Program-made: the position numbers and the translations under genes
Origin: Marasmitruncus massiliensis
Lineage (GTDB): Bacteria > Bacillota > Clostridia > Oscillospirales > Ruminococcaceae
Assembly (NCBI RefSeq): GCF_900186535.1
Contig: NZ_FYDE01000005.1
Location: 1,526,895 to 1,590,894 of the forward strand
Length of the DNA: 64,000 nucleotides
Reading direction: 5' to 3'
The notes under the pieces: generated by a model
What the model was told of the DNA's origin: nothing
Databases searched by the model: none
Seen by the model: the letters and a program-made list of their open reading frames with translations, nothing else
Shown here: in pieces, positions 1 through 8,148 of the stretch
Layout of the letters: each line of letters starts with the position of its first letter
Position numbering within the stretch: the first letter of the stretch is position 1

Positions 1-325
1 AAAGCTCTCCCAGAAAAACACTGCCTTCGAGATTGTCCGGCAAAACGCCCTGCGCACAGAGCAGTCCGATAAAAATTGGAAGATCGTAAAGGGAACCGGC
101 CTTTTTGATATCGGCAGGCGCAAGGTTTACGACGATTCGTCCGTCCGGAAACGGGTAGTGACAGTGAAAAAACACGGAACGGACACGTTCCCGCGATTCT
201 TTCACCGCAGCGTCCGGCAGGCCCACAATGTCGAACAGCGGCACCATGCGGGCGAGGCTGACTTCCACGGTTACAGGGAACGGCTCAATTCCCGCCAGCC
301 CCAGGCTTTGGATGGTTGACAGCAT
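1..325 (-). CDS. comM: ComM/YifB-family Mg-chelatase-like AAA ATPase, N-terminal part only
   Basis: This is the first 108 codons of a gene that runs off the left edge. The start is the ATG at 325, beginning MLSTIQSLGL. The visible part contains the family's N-terminal fold signatures: the GLPDAAVKESRERVR stretch and the NLAPADIKK stretch, which match the ComM/YifB N-terminal domain (a Lon-S16-like beta-alpha fold). The AAA ATPase and C-terminal parts lie outside the window. In Gram-negative bacteria ComM promotes branch migration during transformation; in Clostridia the role is less clear. A good sigma-A promoter lies just upstream on the minus strand. The family call is firm, the cellular role is inference. 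Confidence 0.88.
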   Translation of the reverse strand, partial: MLSTIQSLGLAGIEPFPVTVEVSLARMVPLFDIVGLPDAAVKESRERVRSVFFHCHYPFPDGRIVVNLAPADIKKAGSLYDLPIFIGLLCAQGVLPDNLEGSVFLGEL

Positions 326-358
326 ACTCCCATCATTCCCTCGTTGTGATATGGGAAA

Positions 359-387
359 ATTATACTGCAATCGTTTGAAAAATGCAA
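359..387 (-). promoter_or_regulatory. Promoter of comM
   Basis: On the minus strand TTGCAT (387-382) and a perfect TATAAT (364-359) are separated by 17 bases. The ATG of comM is about 34 bases downstream of the -10 box. Confidence 0.7.
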
Positions 388-412
388 TTCGGGCTTCTTA
401 CAGTTGGCTTTA

Positions 413-985
413 TCAAAGGCCAAAGGTGTGCTCAATGAAAATTTTGAGCCCGATTGCAACAAGAATGATGCCGCCCAAAACCTCCGCGCGCTTCCCAAGC
501 ACCAGGCCAAACCGATGCCCGAGGAAAGCCCCGACAAGACAGCATAGAAACGTGATGACGCCGACAAAAGCGGCTGCCTGAAGGATCGCGACCTGCATGA
601 CCGCAAAACCGATGCCGACGGCAAGCGCGTCAATGCTTGTGGCGACTGCCTGCAAAAACAGCACGCGGAAGGTAAAACATCGCTGGGCCGGACAGGAATC
701 GGGACGCCGGAGTTCCAAAATACCGTCATAAATCATCTTACCGCCGATGGCGCCTAACAGAATCAATGCAATCCAATGGTCGAGGAAGCTGATTGCATTG
801 CTGAAAGTACGGCCTGCAAAATAGCCGATCATCGGCATCAGCATCTGAAACAAGCCGAATGAAAACGCGGCCGCGAAGATTTGTTTGATGCCGAAGTTGC
901 GAAAGCACATCCCGTTGGAAACGGATACGGCGAAAGCATCCATCGAAAGCCCCAATGCGATCAGAAAAAGTGTAGCGGTGCCCAA
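413..985 (-). CDS. mntP: MntP-family manganese efflux pump
   Basis: The 190-residue protein is a polytopic membrane protein of the size usual for MntP (about 185-190). It begins with a hydrophobic helix carrying the family motif GLSMDAFAVSVSNG and repeats a related motif, ATSIDALAVGIG, in the second half, as expected of the two internally repeated three-helix units; the Asp residues in the two motifs are the likely metal-path residues. MntP exports Mn2+ and protects against manganese excess. The gene is preceded by a yybP-ykoY type leader and its own promoter, so its expression very probably rises when intracellular Mn2+ is high. The neighbouring comM is separately transcribed. Confidence 0.93.
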   Translation of the reverse strand: MGTATLFLIALGLSMDAFAVSVSNGMCFRNFGIKQIFAAAFSFGLFQMLMPMIGYFAGRTFSNAISFLDHWIALILLGAIGGKMIYDGILELRRPDSCPAQRCFTFRVLFLQAVATSIDALAVGIGFAVMQVAILQAAAFVGVITFLCCLVGAFLGHRFGLVLGKRAEVLGGIILVAIGLKIFIEHTFGL

Positions 986-1045
986 TAAAATTCCTCCTGC
1001 CCAGCTGCCGGAAAGCAGCTATCTAACATTATGTCCTGTATTCAT

Positions 1046-1170
1046 ATGAAAAGACCCATGAATACCCAAAAAGGGCATCCATGGGTCTTGTTCTTTCAGA
1101 CAGGCCAGACCATTCGGTCATCGTGTTGACATGCCACGCAAAGATGCGCAAACTACTCCCCCACGCATAT
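1046..1170 (-). promoter_or_regulatory. yybP-ykoY manganese riboswitch upstream of mntP
   Basis: Reading the minus strand from 1167, the leader shows the conserved elements of the yybP-ykoY class in order: GGGGAGUAG, then GUCAACA, then CUGGCCUGU and CAAGACC. It ends in a long hairpin. The class is known to bind Mn2+ and to control mntP and related exporters. The element is identified from these consensus pieces and its position; the full fold was not computed. Confidence 0.85.
1048..1089 (-). terminator. Terminator hairpin (expression platform) of the mntP riboswitch
   Basis: On the minus strand arms AAGACCCATGGATGCCC and GGGTATTCATGGGTCTT enclose a TTTTT loop and are followed by a short T run. 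The 5' arm includes the CAAGACC part of the aptamer, so ligand-stabilised aptamer and terminator should be mutually exclusive. The U-tract is short. Confidence 0.7.
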
Positions 1171-1178
1171 TGTTTTAT

Positions 1179-1207
1179 ATTATAACATAGATTATCATAG
1201 ACTGCAA
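1179..1207 (-). promoter_or_regulatory. Promoter of the mntP leader
   Basis: On the minus strand TTGCAG (1207-1202) and TATAAT (1184-1179) are 17 bases apart. Transcription would begin just before the GGGGAGUAG element of the riboswitch. Confidence 0.75.
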
Positions 1208-1254
1208 GCCTGTCCCCACGGTTTTTACGGATTTTTTATGCGCTGCCGATATGA

Positions 1255-1283
1255 TTGACTTTGACCGGCCAAAACGCTATCAT
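1255..1283 (+). promoter_or_regulatory. Promoter of pgcA
   Basis: TTGACT (1255-1260) and TATCAT (1278-1283) are spaced by 17 bases. The promoter lies where an upstream in-frame extension of pgcA would begin, which supports the downstream start at 1330. Confidence 0.7.
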
Positions 1284-1329
1284 GGAGATAAGAAACAGGA
1301 TCAGTTTTCAATACAGGAGGGTGCATGTA

Positions 1330-3039
1330 ATGGATACAAAAGCACTTTTTGAACGGTGGTTGAACACCTCTATGGACGACCCCGACCTTACCGATGAACT
1401 TAACGCGGTCAGAGGCAGGGAAGACGAGATTTTTGACCGCTTTTACCGTGATCTGGAATTCGGAACCGCCGGGCTGCGCGGAGTGATCGGCGCGGGTACA
1501 AATCGCATGAATATCTATACCATCCGCCGCGCGACACAGGGGCTTGCCGATTACCTCAATGGAAAAAACAGCCGGCCGTCGGTTGCGATTTCCTACGATA
1601 GCCGGATCAAATCGGATGTATTTTCAAAAGAAGCCGCAAATGTTTTAGCGGCAAATGGAATTCAGGTCTTTTTATATAAGGAACTGATGCCGGTGCCCGC
1701 GCTTTCCTTCGCGACCCGCGAACTGCATTGCGACGCCGGAATTATGGTGACTGCTTCCCATAACCCTGCGAAATACAACGGCTATAAGGTATATGGCGGG
1801 GACGGCTGCCAAATGACGGAAACAGCCGCGGATGCCGTTCTTGCACAGATCAATCAGCTGGATATTTTTGAGGATGTCCGCCGTTCGGATTTTGATCAGG
1901 CGGTCCGGAACGGGAAAATCGAATGGATTTCAGAGGCCCTGATTGATCGCTTTATCGCCGCGGTTCTGGCCCAGCAGGTCAATCCCGGTGTTTGCGCCGG
2001 CGCAGGGTTAAAACTGGTCTATTCTCCGCTCAATGGCGCGGGGAATAAGCCTGTCCGCCGGGTACTGAAAGAAATTGGCGTAACGGATATTACAGTGGTT
2101 CCCGAGCAGGAATATCCGGACGGGCATTTCCCGACCTGCCCGTTCCCGAACCCTGAAATTAAGGAGGCGCTCGCTAAGGGCCTGGAACTTTCCCAAAAAA
2201 TCGGCGCGGACCTGCTGCTTGCCACCGACCCGGACTGTGATCGAGTCGGAATTGCGGTCAAAGCCAGGAAAGAGTATCGGCTTCTGACCGGAAATCAGGT
2301 CGGGGCGCTGCTGATGGATTACATCTGCGCAAACCGCATTGCAAAAGGAACGATGCCGAAAGACCCGGTTGCCGTCAAGACGATTGTTTCGACGAAACTG
2401 GTTGACGCCATTGGAAAGGGATACGGAGTTGAAGTACGCAATGTGCTGACCGGCTTCAAATATATCGGCGAACAGATTGCCGAGATGGAATCGCAGGGGC
2501 ATCCGGAGCGCTTTATTTTCGGATTTGAGGAAAGCTATGGCTATCTGGCCGGTACGCATGTCCGCGACAAGGACGCCGTGGTAGGCTCGATGCTGATTGT
2601 CGAGATGGCGTCCTGGTATAAAACGAAGGGCATGAGCCTTGTTGACGCGCTGAACGCGCTGTACAGGAAATTTGGCCTTTACTGCGAGAGCGTTGCAAAC
2701 TTCCAGTTTGAGGGCGCGCAGGGGATGAAACTGATGGCTGACATGATGGACAGCCTGCGCGAAAACCCGCCCAAAACAATCGCGGGCTGCGAAGTGGTCA
2801 GTGTGAGCGACTACAAAAAGTCAATGACCGTTACCAAAGAGGGGACAGCGCAGATTCATCTTCCGAAATCCAATGTGCTGGAGTATCACCTCGATAACGG
2901 CTGCGGCGCGATTGTCCGCCCGTCCGGTACAGAGCCCAAAATCAAGCTGTATCTTTCCGTGATCGGCAGCGATATGGACGAAATCAATGACCGCGCGGCC
3001 AAAATCGGCGCGGATGTTCAAAAAAGGCTCGGAGTTTGA
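1330..3039 (+). CDS. pgcA: Phosphoglucomutase/phosphomannomutase (alpha-D-phosphohexomutase)
   Basis: The enzyme interconverts hexose 1- and 6-phosphates in the cytoplasm, feeding glycogen, wall polymer and nucleotide-sugar synthesis. The protein is 569 residues, typical of the long Bacillota PgcA type. The phosphoserine loop TASHNP is at residues 141-146 (Ser143), the metal-binding loop DPDCDR at 300-305, and the phosphate-binding loop RPSGTEPK near 530. The start at 1330 is chosen because AGGAGGG sits ten bases upstream; an in-frame extension back to 1255 would overlap the promoter. The gene appears monocistronic. Whether glucose or mannose phosphate is preferred cannot be told from sequence. 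Confidence 0.93.
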   Translation: MDTKALFERWLNTSMDDPDLTDELNAVRGREDEIFDRFYRDLEFGTAGLRGVIGAGTNRMNIYTIRRATQGLADYLNGKNSRPSVAISYDSRIKSDVFSKEAANVLAANGIQVFLYKELMPVPALSFATRELHCDAGIMVTASHNPAKYNGYKVYGGDGCQMTETAADAVLAQINQLDIFEDVRRSDFDQAVRNGKIEWISEALIDRFIAAVLAQQVNPGVCAGAGLKLVYSPLNGAGNKPVRRVLKEIGVTDITVVPEQEYPDGHFPTCPFPNPEIKEALAKGLELSQKIGADLLLATDPDCDRVGIAVKARKEYRLLTGNQVGALLMDYICANRIAKGTMPKDPVAVKTIVSTKLVDAIGKGYGVEVRNVLTGFKYIGEQIAEMESQGHPERFIFGFEESYGYLAGTHVRDKDAVVGSMLIVEMASWYKTKGMSLVDALNALYRKFGLYCESVANFQFEGAQGMKLMADMMDSLRENPPKTIAGCEVVSVSDYKKSMTVTKEGTAQIHLPKSNVLEYHLDNGCGAIVRPSGTEPKIKLYLSVIGSDMDEINDRAAKIGADVQKRLGV

Positions 3040-3057
3040 CAGAATTTCAGAAAAAGC

Positions 3058-3086
3058 TTGCTTTTACGAATGAACTGTGCTAAAAT
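3058..3086 (+). promoter_or_regulatory. Promoter of rpmE
   Basis: TTGCTT (3058-3063) and TAAAAT (3081-3086) are separated by 17 bases, with TGTGC just before the -10 box giving an extended -10. Confidence 0.65.
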
Positions 3087-3140
3087 TCAAATGTTACATT
3101 TATGGTATCTAGTATCGATGCCAGAGAGAGGTGAAACGAA

Positions 3141-3344
3141 ATGAAACAGGGAATTCATCCGGACTACAAAGAAACGACAATCACCTGCGCCTGCGGTGAA
3201 GTGATTCATACCCGTTCTACAAAAGAGAATATCCGCGTTGAAATCTGCTCCAAATGCCATCCCTTCTTCACCGGCCGTCAGAAGCTGGTTGACTCGGGCG
3301 GCCGTGTCGACAGATTCAAAAAGCGGTTTGGAATGGATAAGTAA
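3141..3344 (+). CDS. rpmE: Large-subunit ribosomal protein bL31, zinc-binding form
   Basis: The 67-residue protein starts MKQGIHPDY and has Cys16, Cys18, Cys36 and Cys39, the zinc-binding C+ form of bL31. It contains the family signature FTGRQK. bL31 bridges the ribosomal subunits, and zinc-form L31 also acts as a zinc store in many bacteria. A GAGAGAGGTG ribosome site precedes the ATG. It has its own promoter and a strong terminator directly after it, so it is a single-gene transcript. Confidence 0.97.
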   Translation: MKQGIHPDYKETTITCACGEVIHTRSTKENIRVEICSKCHPFFTGRQKLVDSGGRVDRFKKRFGMDK

Positions 3345-3360
3345 TCTTTGCAGACACATA

Positions 3361-3390
3361 ACGCAGCCGCAAATGCGGCTGCGTTTTTGC
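3361..3390 (+). terminator. Terminator after rpmE
   Basis: ACGCAGCCGC and GCGGCTGCGT form a perfect ten-base stem with an AAAT loop followed by TTTT. Confidence 0.88.
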
Positions 3391-3422
3391 GTATCATCTC
3401 ATATACAGGAAAGGCGGAAAAA

Positions 3423-3614
3423 ATGATGCAAAAGAGCACTCTGATTCTTACTGCGATGGTTTGTTTTTTGAGCGGGATCATTCTCGGGTTTTTAATGGCG
3501 CCGGCGAAAAAAGGAATCTACTGCGGCAACAATAACGGCAATGTCTATGGAACCGGGAAAGAGTCTGAAGAAGACTGTAAAGATGTCTGCTCAGAGGATG
3601 ACCTGCCGTTTTGA
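3423..3614 (+). CDS. Small single-pass membrane protein of unknown function
   Basis: The 63-residue product has one predicted transmembrane segment (about residues 5-27, ending GFLMAPAKKG) and a short tail rich in Gly, Asn and acidic residues with three Cys. A GGAAAGGCGG site precedes two adjacent ATG codons; the first is used here. Its stop overlaps the start of the following pseudouridine synthase, so the two genes are translationally coupled. The helix-then-APxKKG pattern resembles YtxH-like small membrane proteins, but the similarity is too short for a family call. Function unknown. Confidence 0.65.
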   Translation: MMQKSTLILTAMVCFLSGIILGFLMAPAKKGIYCGNNNGNVYGTGKESEEDCKDVCSEDDLPF

Positions 3615-4489
3615 GACGGCTGGATTATCTTGTGCCGCCTGCTTATGACGGGCGCAAAGTGCTTCACTTTCTGCGGGGAGGCGCGGGATGTTCCTATACG
3701 CTTGTGCGGTCGCTCAAGGTGTTTCCCGACGGGATTTTGCTCAATGGCGTTCGTGTCCGCACAATCGACCCGGTGCATACGGGGGATATTGTTTCAATTA
3801 CCCTGCATGACCGGAAGAATGAATCTTTATACAGTGACATACACGTGCCCATCCTCTATGAAGACGAAGATCTGATGGTTTATAACAAACCTGCCGGGAT
3901 GGCATGCCACCAGGTCAAGCAAAAACAGCAGGGAACGCTGGCGAATGTGTTTGCGGTCCACTGTGCGGAGCAGGGAAAATCAATGCCCTGCCGCATCCTT
4001 AACCGTCTGGACAAGGATACCACGGGCGCGGTGTTGATTGCGAAAAATGCTTTTGCAGCCGCGGCTCTGACCGGGCATGTGGACAAGCTGTACCTTGCGG
4101 CTGTTTCAGGCGGGCTGACGCCGCCGGACGGCTTGATTGACGTGCCGATTGGCCAGCCGGACCGCACCGACCCGCGCCGGTGTGTCTGTGAAGGCGGCCA
4201 ACGCGCTGTTACCCAATACGAAACAGCGGCTTGCGGCAGTGGCTATTCACTTGTTCGCTGCATCCTGCATACGGGGCGCACCCATCAGATACGGGTTCAT
4301 ATGAGTTATATGGGCCATCCGCTTTTAGGCGACCGGCTGTACGGCGGCGATTATGGGCGTATTGAACGGCAGGCGCTTCATTGCGTCAGCTTGTCGTTTA
4401 TGCATCCTGTTACCGAAAAACGAATGAAAATTCAGGCTGTTCTTCCTCAAGATATGCAAAAGTTAACGCATAATTGTGTAAAAAGATAG
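3611..4489 (+). CDS. RluA-family pseudouridine synthase
   Basis: This enzyme isomerises uridine to pseudouridine in rRNA or tRNA. The 292-residue protein has an S4-like N-terminal region (about residues 10-75) and a catalytic domain with YNKPAGM, the catalytic motif RLDKDTTG (Asp134), and HTGRTHQIRVHM plus DRLYGG further on. The usual HRLD is NRLD here. The start is a TTG at 3611 that overlaps the stop of the preceding small membrane gene by four bases; no good independent ribosome site is visible, so coupling is likely. Which of RluA, RluC or RluD it matches functionally cannot be decided by eye. Confidence 0.9.
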   Translation: MRRLDYLVPPAYDGRKVLHFLRGGAGCSYTLVRSLKVFPDGILLNGVRVRTIDPVHTGDIVSITLHDRKNESLYSDIHVPILYEDEDLMVYNKPAGMACHQVKQKQQGTLANVFAVHCAEQGKSMPCRILNRLDKDTTGAVLIAKNAFAAAALTGHVDKLYLAAVSGGLTPPDGLIDVPIGQPDRTDPRRCVCEGGQRAVTQYETAACGSGYSLVRCILHTGRTHQIRVHMSYMGHPLLGDRLYGGDYGRIERQALHCVSLSFMHPVTEKRMKIQAVLPQDMQKLTHNCVKR

Positions 4490-4538
4490 TAAAAGCGTAT
4501 AAATATTAGTGTGTGCGAATATTTTTTCATTTCAAGGG

Positions 4539-4566
4539 TTGCTTTTATCCAGTATTTATGTATAAT
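4539..4566 (+). promoter_or_regulatory. Promoter of the first amino-acid binding lipoprotein
   Basis: TTGCTT (4539-4544) and a perfect TATAAT (4561-4566) are spaced by 16 bases. Confidence 0.65.
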
Positions 4567-4630
4567 CATACTTATTAGTTGCATGTTAATTTGCGTGTAT
4601 GACTTTATGTAAGATCATGGAGGAAGAAAT

Positions 4631-5485
4631 ATGAAAAAATTATTGGCTTTGTCTTTGGCGCTTCTTATGACAGCATCACTTGCGGCCTGCGGCAGTAAGG
4701 CTGAAACCGCTCCGTCCTCATCCGCCGCTTCGAGTGAAGCGGCATCCAGCGAGGCGGCATCTTCGGAGGCTCCGGATGCGACTTCTGAAACCCCTAATAT
4801 TGACCGCATCAAGGCGGCCGGCAAAATTGTCATGTGCACCAACCTTGCGTTCCCGCCGTTTGAATATGTCGGCGCTGACGGAAAGGCCGCGGGCGTTGAC
4901 ATTGACATTTCGCAGGCGATTGCAGACGATCTTGGCGTGCAGCTTGAAGTTGTGGATATGAACTTCGACCTGCTGATTGATTCCGTAAAAGCGGGCAAAG
5001 CGGATTTCTCCGCCGCAGGCATGACCATTAAGCCGGAACGTCTCGAGCAGATTGATTTTTCCGATGAATATGTGAAATCTGCACAGTATATCATCATTAA
5101 AAAGGACAGCGGCGTCACCGCCGATAAACTGGACGGACTGACCATTGCGGTGCAGGAATCCACGACCGGTGACTTCTATGCGACCGATGAAATCAAAGCA
5201 AAAGAGGTTTTGCGCTTTAAGAGCGGAATCGAAGCGGGCGCCGCCCTCTCGGCCGGAAAATGCGATGCGGTGATCATCGATAAACTCCCCGCCGAAAGCA
5301 TTGCGGCCAACAGCAACGGAGTGCTTGAGGTCCTTCCGGATTCCCTGACTGAAGAAAGCTATGCGATCGCAGTGAAAAAAGATTCCCCCGACCTGCTCGC
5401 GGAAATCAACAAGGTCCTGAAGAAACTGGTTGATGAAGGCAAAGTTGACGAGCTCGTCACAAAGCATATGACAGAAGCAAAATAA
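4631..5485 (+). CDS. Amino-acid ABC transporter substrate-binding lipoprotein (copy 1)
   Basis: The 284-residue protein has a lipoprotein signal peptide ending LAAC (Cys20), a Ser/Ala/Glu-rich linker to about residue 55, then a family 3 solute-binding domain with NLAFPPFEY, DFSAAGMTI, the VQESTTGDFYA ligand-loop segment and IIDKLPAE. It should sit on the outer face of the membrane and hand polar amino acids to an ABC permease. A GGAGGAAG ribosome site precedes the ATG. It is closely related over its length to the next gene but has its own promoter and terminator and no permease of its own, so it may share the downstream permease/ATPase (inference). The exact ligand is not predictable. Confidence 0.9.
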   Translation: MKKLLALSLALLMTASLAACGSKAETAPSSSAASSEAASSEAASSEAPDATSETPNIDRIKAAGKIVMCTNLAFPPFEYVGADGKAAGVDIDISQAIADDLGVQLEVVDMNFDLLIDSVKAGKADFSAAGMTIKPERLEQIDFSDEYVKSAQYIIIKKDSGVTADKLDGLTIAVQESTTGDFYATDEIKAKEVLRFKSGIEAGAALSAGKCDAVIIDKLPAESIAANSNGVLEVLPDSLTEESYAIAVKKDSPDLLAEINKVLKKLVDEGKVDELVTKHMTEAK

Positions 5486-5491
5486 GAAATG

Positions 5492-5530
5492 AAAACAGCG
5501 GCGGAAACGAAGGTTTCCGCCGCTGTTTTG
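5492..5530 (+). terminator. Terminator after binding lipoprotein copy 1
   Basis: AAAACAGCGGCGGAAAC and GTTTCCGCCGCTGTTTT form a perfect 17-base stem around a four-base loop, separating this gene from its paralogue. Confidence 0.9.
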
Positions 5531-5584
5531 CGTTATGCTCCTTTATAAAAACGATCTGATTTGTATAATCTTGCAGCGTTACCC

Positions 5585-5612
5585 TTGCATTTGGCGGATA
5601 ACTGTGTATAAT
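5585..5612 (+). promoter_or_regulatory. Promoter of the second binding lipoprotein and ABC operon
   Basis: TTGCAT (5585-5590) and TATAAT (5607-5612) are 16 bases apart. This implies a leader of about 160 bases before the coding start at 5780. Confidence 0.65.
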
Positions 5613-5660
5613 ATTGTATGTTACGAATTCAATGTCCTGACATTTTTTGTTGTGTTGGAA

Positions 5661-5692
5661 ATCATTGAAAGTGTAAATTGCTTTCAAATGAT
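5661..5692 (+). promoter_or_regulatory. Inverted repeat in the leader of the amino-acid ABC operon
   Basis: ATCATTGAAAG (5661-5671) and CTTTCAAATGAT (5681-5692) pair with a single bulged base around a nine-base loop. It lies well downstream of the promoter, so it is either an RNA hairpin or an operator. Function unknown. Confidence 0.45.
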
Positions 5693-5779
5693 GGACCGCT
5701 TTTTCCGGCTTATCTATGCTGTGAAAGGCGGAATAGACATTCCCTATGTGTTTACGGGAAAAAGGAGAAAGAAAAAAGA

Positions 5780-6628
5780 ATGAAAAAAATCGTTGCAATC
5801 ATGACGGCGTGTGTGTTGGCGCTGTCTATGGCTGCCTGCGGCAGCAAAAACCCTGACCAGAATGCGTCATCCGAAGCGTCTTCCGCCGCTGTTTCCGAAT
5901 CTTCCGGCGCTGAGGCATCCGCGGCTTCCGGTGAAGCGGGCGGTCTTGACACAATTAAAGCGAACGGCAAACTTGTGATGCTGACAAACGCGACGTTCCC
6001 TCCGTTTGAGTATATTGGCGATGACGGAAGCGTGGCCGGTGTCGACCCCGATGTCGCGGCAGAAATCGCAAAAGACCTCGGTGTTGAGCTGGAAATCCTG
6101 GATATGAATTTTGATCTGCTGATTGAAGCGGTGAAATCCGGCAAAGGCGATTTTGCGGCGGCCGGCATGACCATTACTCCCGAGCGTCAGGAACAGGTGG
6201 ATTTCTCCAAAGAGTATGTGAAATCCGCGCAGTATCTGATTGTTCAGAAGGGAAGCAGTATAACGAAGGATACGCTGGACGGCACCACCATTGCGGTGCA
6301 GGAATCCACAACCGGCGATTTTTATGCTTCCGACGAGGTGCAGGCGAAAGAGGTCATGCGCTTTAAAGGTGCAACCGAAACCGGCGCGGCTTTGATTGCC
6401 GGAAAGTGCGACGCTGTCATTCTGGATAAACTTCCGGCTGAAGCGATTGTTGCCAACAGCAACGGCAAACTGGAACTTCTTCCCGACCCGCTTACAGAGG
6501 AAAGTTATGCGTTTGCAGTGAAAAAAGGCAATGCGGAGCTGCTGGATGCCATCAACGCGACTTTGCAGCGCCTGATGGATGAAGGCAAAATTGACGAACT
6601 TGTAACCGAACATGCGAACGCGGCGTAA
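5780..6628 (+). CDS. Amino-acid ABC transporter substrate-binding lipoprotein (copy 2)
   Basis: The 282-residue lipoprotein (lipobox MAAC, Cys20) has the same layout as the preceding paralogue: signal peptide, Ser/Ala/Glu linker, family 3 binding domain with NATFPPFEY, DFAAAGMTI, VQESTTGDFYA and ILDKLPAE. The start at 5780 is chosen because GGAGAAAG lies just upstream and the signal peptide begins there; a longer in-frame extension to 5678 has no ribosome site. It is followed by permease and ATPase genes and is the dedicated binding protein of that importer. Most differences between the copies lie in the linker and surface positions, which suggests a tandem duplication. Confidence 0.92.
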   Translation: MKKIVAIMTACVLALSMAACGSKNPDQNASSEASSAAVSESSGAEASAASGEAGGLDTIKANGKLVMLTNATFPPFEYIGDDGSVAGVDPDVAAEIAKDLGVELEILDMNFDLLIEAVKSGKGDFAAAGMTITPERQEQVDFSKEYVKSAQYLIVQKGSSITKDTLDGTTIAVQESTTGDFYASDEVQAKEVMRFKGATETGAALIAGKCDAVILDKLPAEAIVANSNGKLELLPDPLTEESYAFAVKKGNAELLDAINATLQRLMDEGKIDELVTEHANAA

Positions 6629-6668
6629 AAACCGGCTTCAAAACACCACCGAAAGCAGGCGATGACAA

Positions 6669-7367
6669 ATGGCGGCATTTTTGCAGCAACATTACAACAA
6701 TCTTTATATTGCTCTATTGGCGGAGGACAGGTGGAAACAGTATGTCGAAGGCCTGGGGCGCACCTTGCTGATTGCCGCCTGCGCTACGCTGATTGGTATT
6801 TTGATCGGTATGATCATTGCTGTTGTCAAGGTGTCGGCGGCGGGCAACCGCAAGCTTCGTTTTCTGGAAATACTGTGCGACCTCTATCTGACGGTCATCC
6901 GCGGAACTCCGGTGGTGGTGCAGCTTCTTATCTTGTATACCGCGGTGTTCACCTCCATGACCAACGGGACGCCCGTCGCGATCATTGGATTTGGACTCAA
7001 CTCCGGCGCCTATGTGGCGGAAATTTTCCGATCGGGCATCATGTCTATCCCTCACGGGCAGACCGAGGCGGGGCGCTCTCTGGGCCTCACCAGCTGGATG
7101 ACAATGCGTCTCATTGTTCTGCCGCAGGCTGTTAAAAATATCCTCCCGGCCCTTTTCAATGAATTTATAACCCTGCTGAAAGAAACCTCTGTCGCCGGTA
7201 TGATCGCGGTACGTGACCTGACCAAGGTGGCTGATGGGATCAAAGGCAGGGCGTTTATCAGCGAACCGCTGTTTGTTGCGGCGCTCATCTATCTGGTGCT
7301 GGTCATTGCAATGACGCAGGTGCAGAAGAGACTGGAAAGGAGGCTGGGCAAAGGTGATCGACGTTAA
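6669..7367 (+). CDS. Amino-acid ABC transporter permease (HisM/GlnP type)
   Basis: The 232-residue membrane protein belongs to the polar amino-acid uptake permeases. It has several predicted membrane helices, the [12 protein letters not shown] segment, and the EAA-type cytoplasmic loop around [14 protein letters not shown], which contacts the ATPase. The N-terminal extension before the first helix is about 25 residues. The ribosome site is weak (AGCAGGCGATG). The gene follows the binding lipoprotein by 40 bases, and its end overlaps the ATPase start by 14 bases. It probably forms a homodimeric channel, since only one permease gene is present. Confidence 0.93.
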   Translation: MAAFLQQHYNNLYIALLAEDRWKQYVEGLGRTLLIAACATLIGILIGMIIAVVKVSAAGNRKLRFLEILCDLYLTVIRGTPVVVQLLILYTAVFTSMTNGTPVAIIGFGLNSGAYVAEIFRSGIMSIPHGQTEAGRSLGLTSWMTMRLIVLPQAVKNILPALFNEFITLLKETSVAGMIAVRDLTKVADGIKGRAFISEPLFVAALIYLVLVIAMTQVQKRLERRLGKGDRR

Positions 7368-8076
7368 GAATCTGCAAAAATCCTTTCATGGGAATTTAGT
7401 ACTCAAAGGAATTACCGAGACCATTGAAAAAGGAGAAAAGGTCGTTGTCATCGGGCCTTCCGGTTCCGGGAAGTCCACGTTCCTTCGCTGCCTCAACCTT
7501 CTGGAAGTTCCTACCGGCGGAGAAATCTGGTTTGAAGGCGTGAATATTACCGACAAGAAATGCAATATCAATCAGCTCCGCCAAAAAATGGGGATGGTAT
7601 TCCAGTCGTTCAACCTGTTCGGGCACCTGTCCGTTCAGGAAAATATCACCCTTGCCCCTGTCCGGCTCAGGCTGATGACGCAGGAGCAGGCGGATGCCAA
7701 GGCAAAGCAGCTTTTGGAGCGTATTGGGCTGGTGGACAAGGCAAGCAGCTATCCTTCCCAGCTTTCGGGCGGTCAGCAGCAGCGGATTGCCATTGTCCGC
7801 GCTCTTGCGATGAATCCGGACGTTATGCTGTTCGATGAGCCGACTTCCGCACTTGACCCCGAAATGGTCGGGGAAGTGCTCGAACTGATGAAGCAGCTGG
7901 CGGCGGAAGGCATGACCATGGTGGTGGTTACCCATGAAATGGGATTTGCCCGCGAGGTTGCCACCCGCGTCCTGTTTATGGACGGAGGGCAGATTCTGGA
8001 GCAAAATACCCCGAAAGAATTCTTTTCAAGTCCGAAAAATCCGCGGTTGCAGGATTTTCTGTCGAAGGTCTTATAA
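7354..8076 (+). CDS. Amino-acid ABC transporter ATP-binding protein (GlnQ/HisP type)
   Basis: The 240-residue ATPase drives the importer. Walker [10 protein letters not shown] is at residues 34-42, the signature LSGGQ at 137-141 and Walker B VMLFDEP near 160, followed by the D-loop SALDPE and the switch histidine in VVVTHEMGF. Length and motifs match the polar amino-acid group. The start is a GTG at 7354 inside the permease gene, with GGAAAGGAGG upstream, so the two are translationally coupled. A terminator follows. Confidence 0.95.
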   Translation: MIDVKNLQKSFHGNLVLKGITETIEKGEKVVVIGPSGSGKSTFLRCLNLLEVPTGGEIWFEGVNITDKKCNINQLRQKMGMVFQSFNLFGHLSVQENITLAPVRLRLMTQEQADAKAKQLLERIGLVDKASSYPSQLSGGQQQRIAIVRALAMNPDVMLFDEPTSALDPEMVGEVLELMKQLAAEGMTMVVVTHEMGFAREVATRVLFMDGGQILEQNTPKEFFSSPKNPRLQDFLSKVL

Positions 8077-8097
8077 TTTCGGAAAAAGTATGATAGA

Positions 8098-8127
8098 ATA
8101 AAGGGCGCACTTCTGTGCGCCCTTTAT
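8098..8127 (+). terminator. Terminator after the amino-acid ABC operon
   Basis: ATAAAGGGCGCAC and GTGCGCCCTTTAT form a perfect stem around TTCT; the T-run is short. Confidence 0.75.
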
Positions 8128-8148
8128 GATTAGATGGTGGTGAACCGG

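Noticed and set aside
4690-4790. Ser/Ala/Glu codon repeats near the start of several lipoprotein genes
   Set aside because: They encode flexible lipoprotein linkers of low complexity and are not a DNA repeat family.
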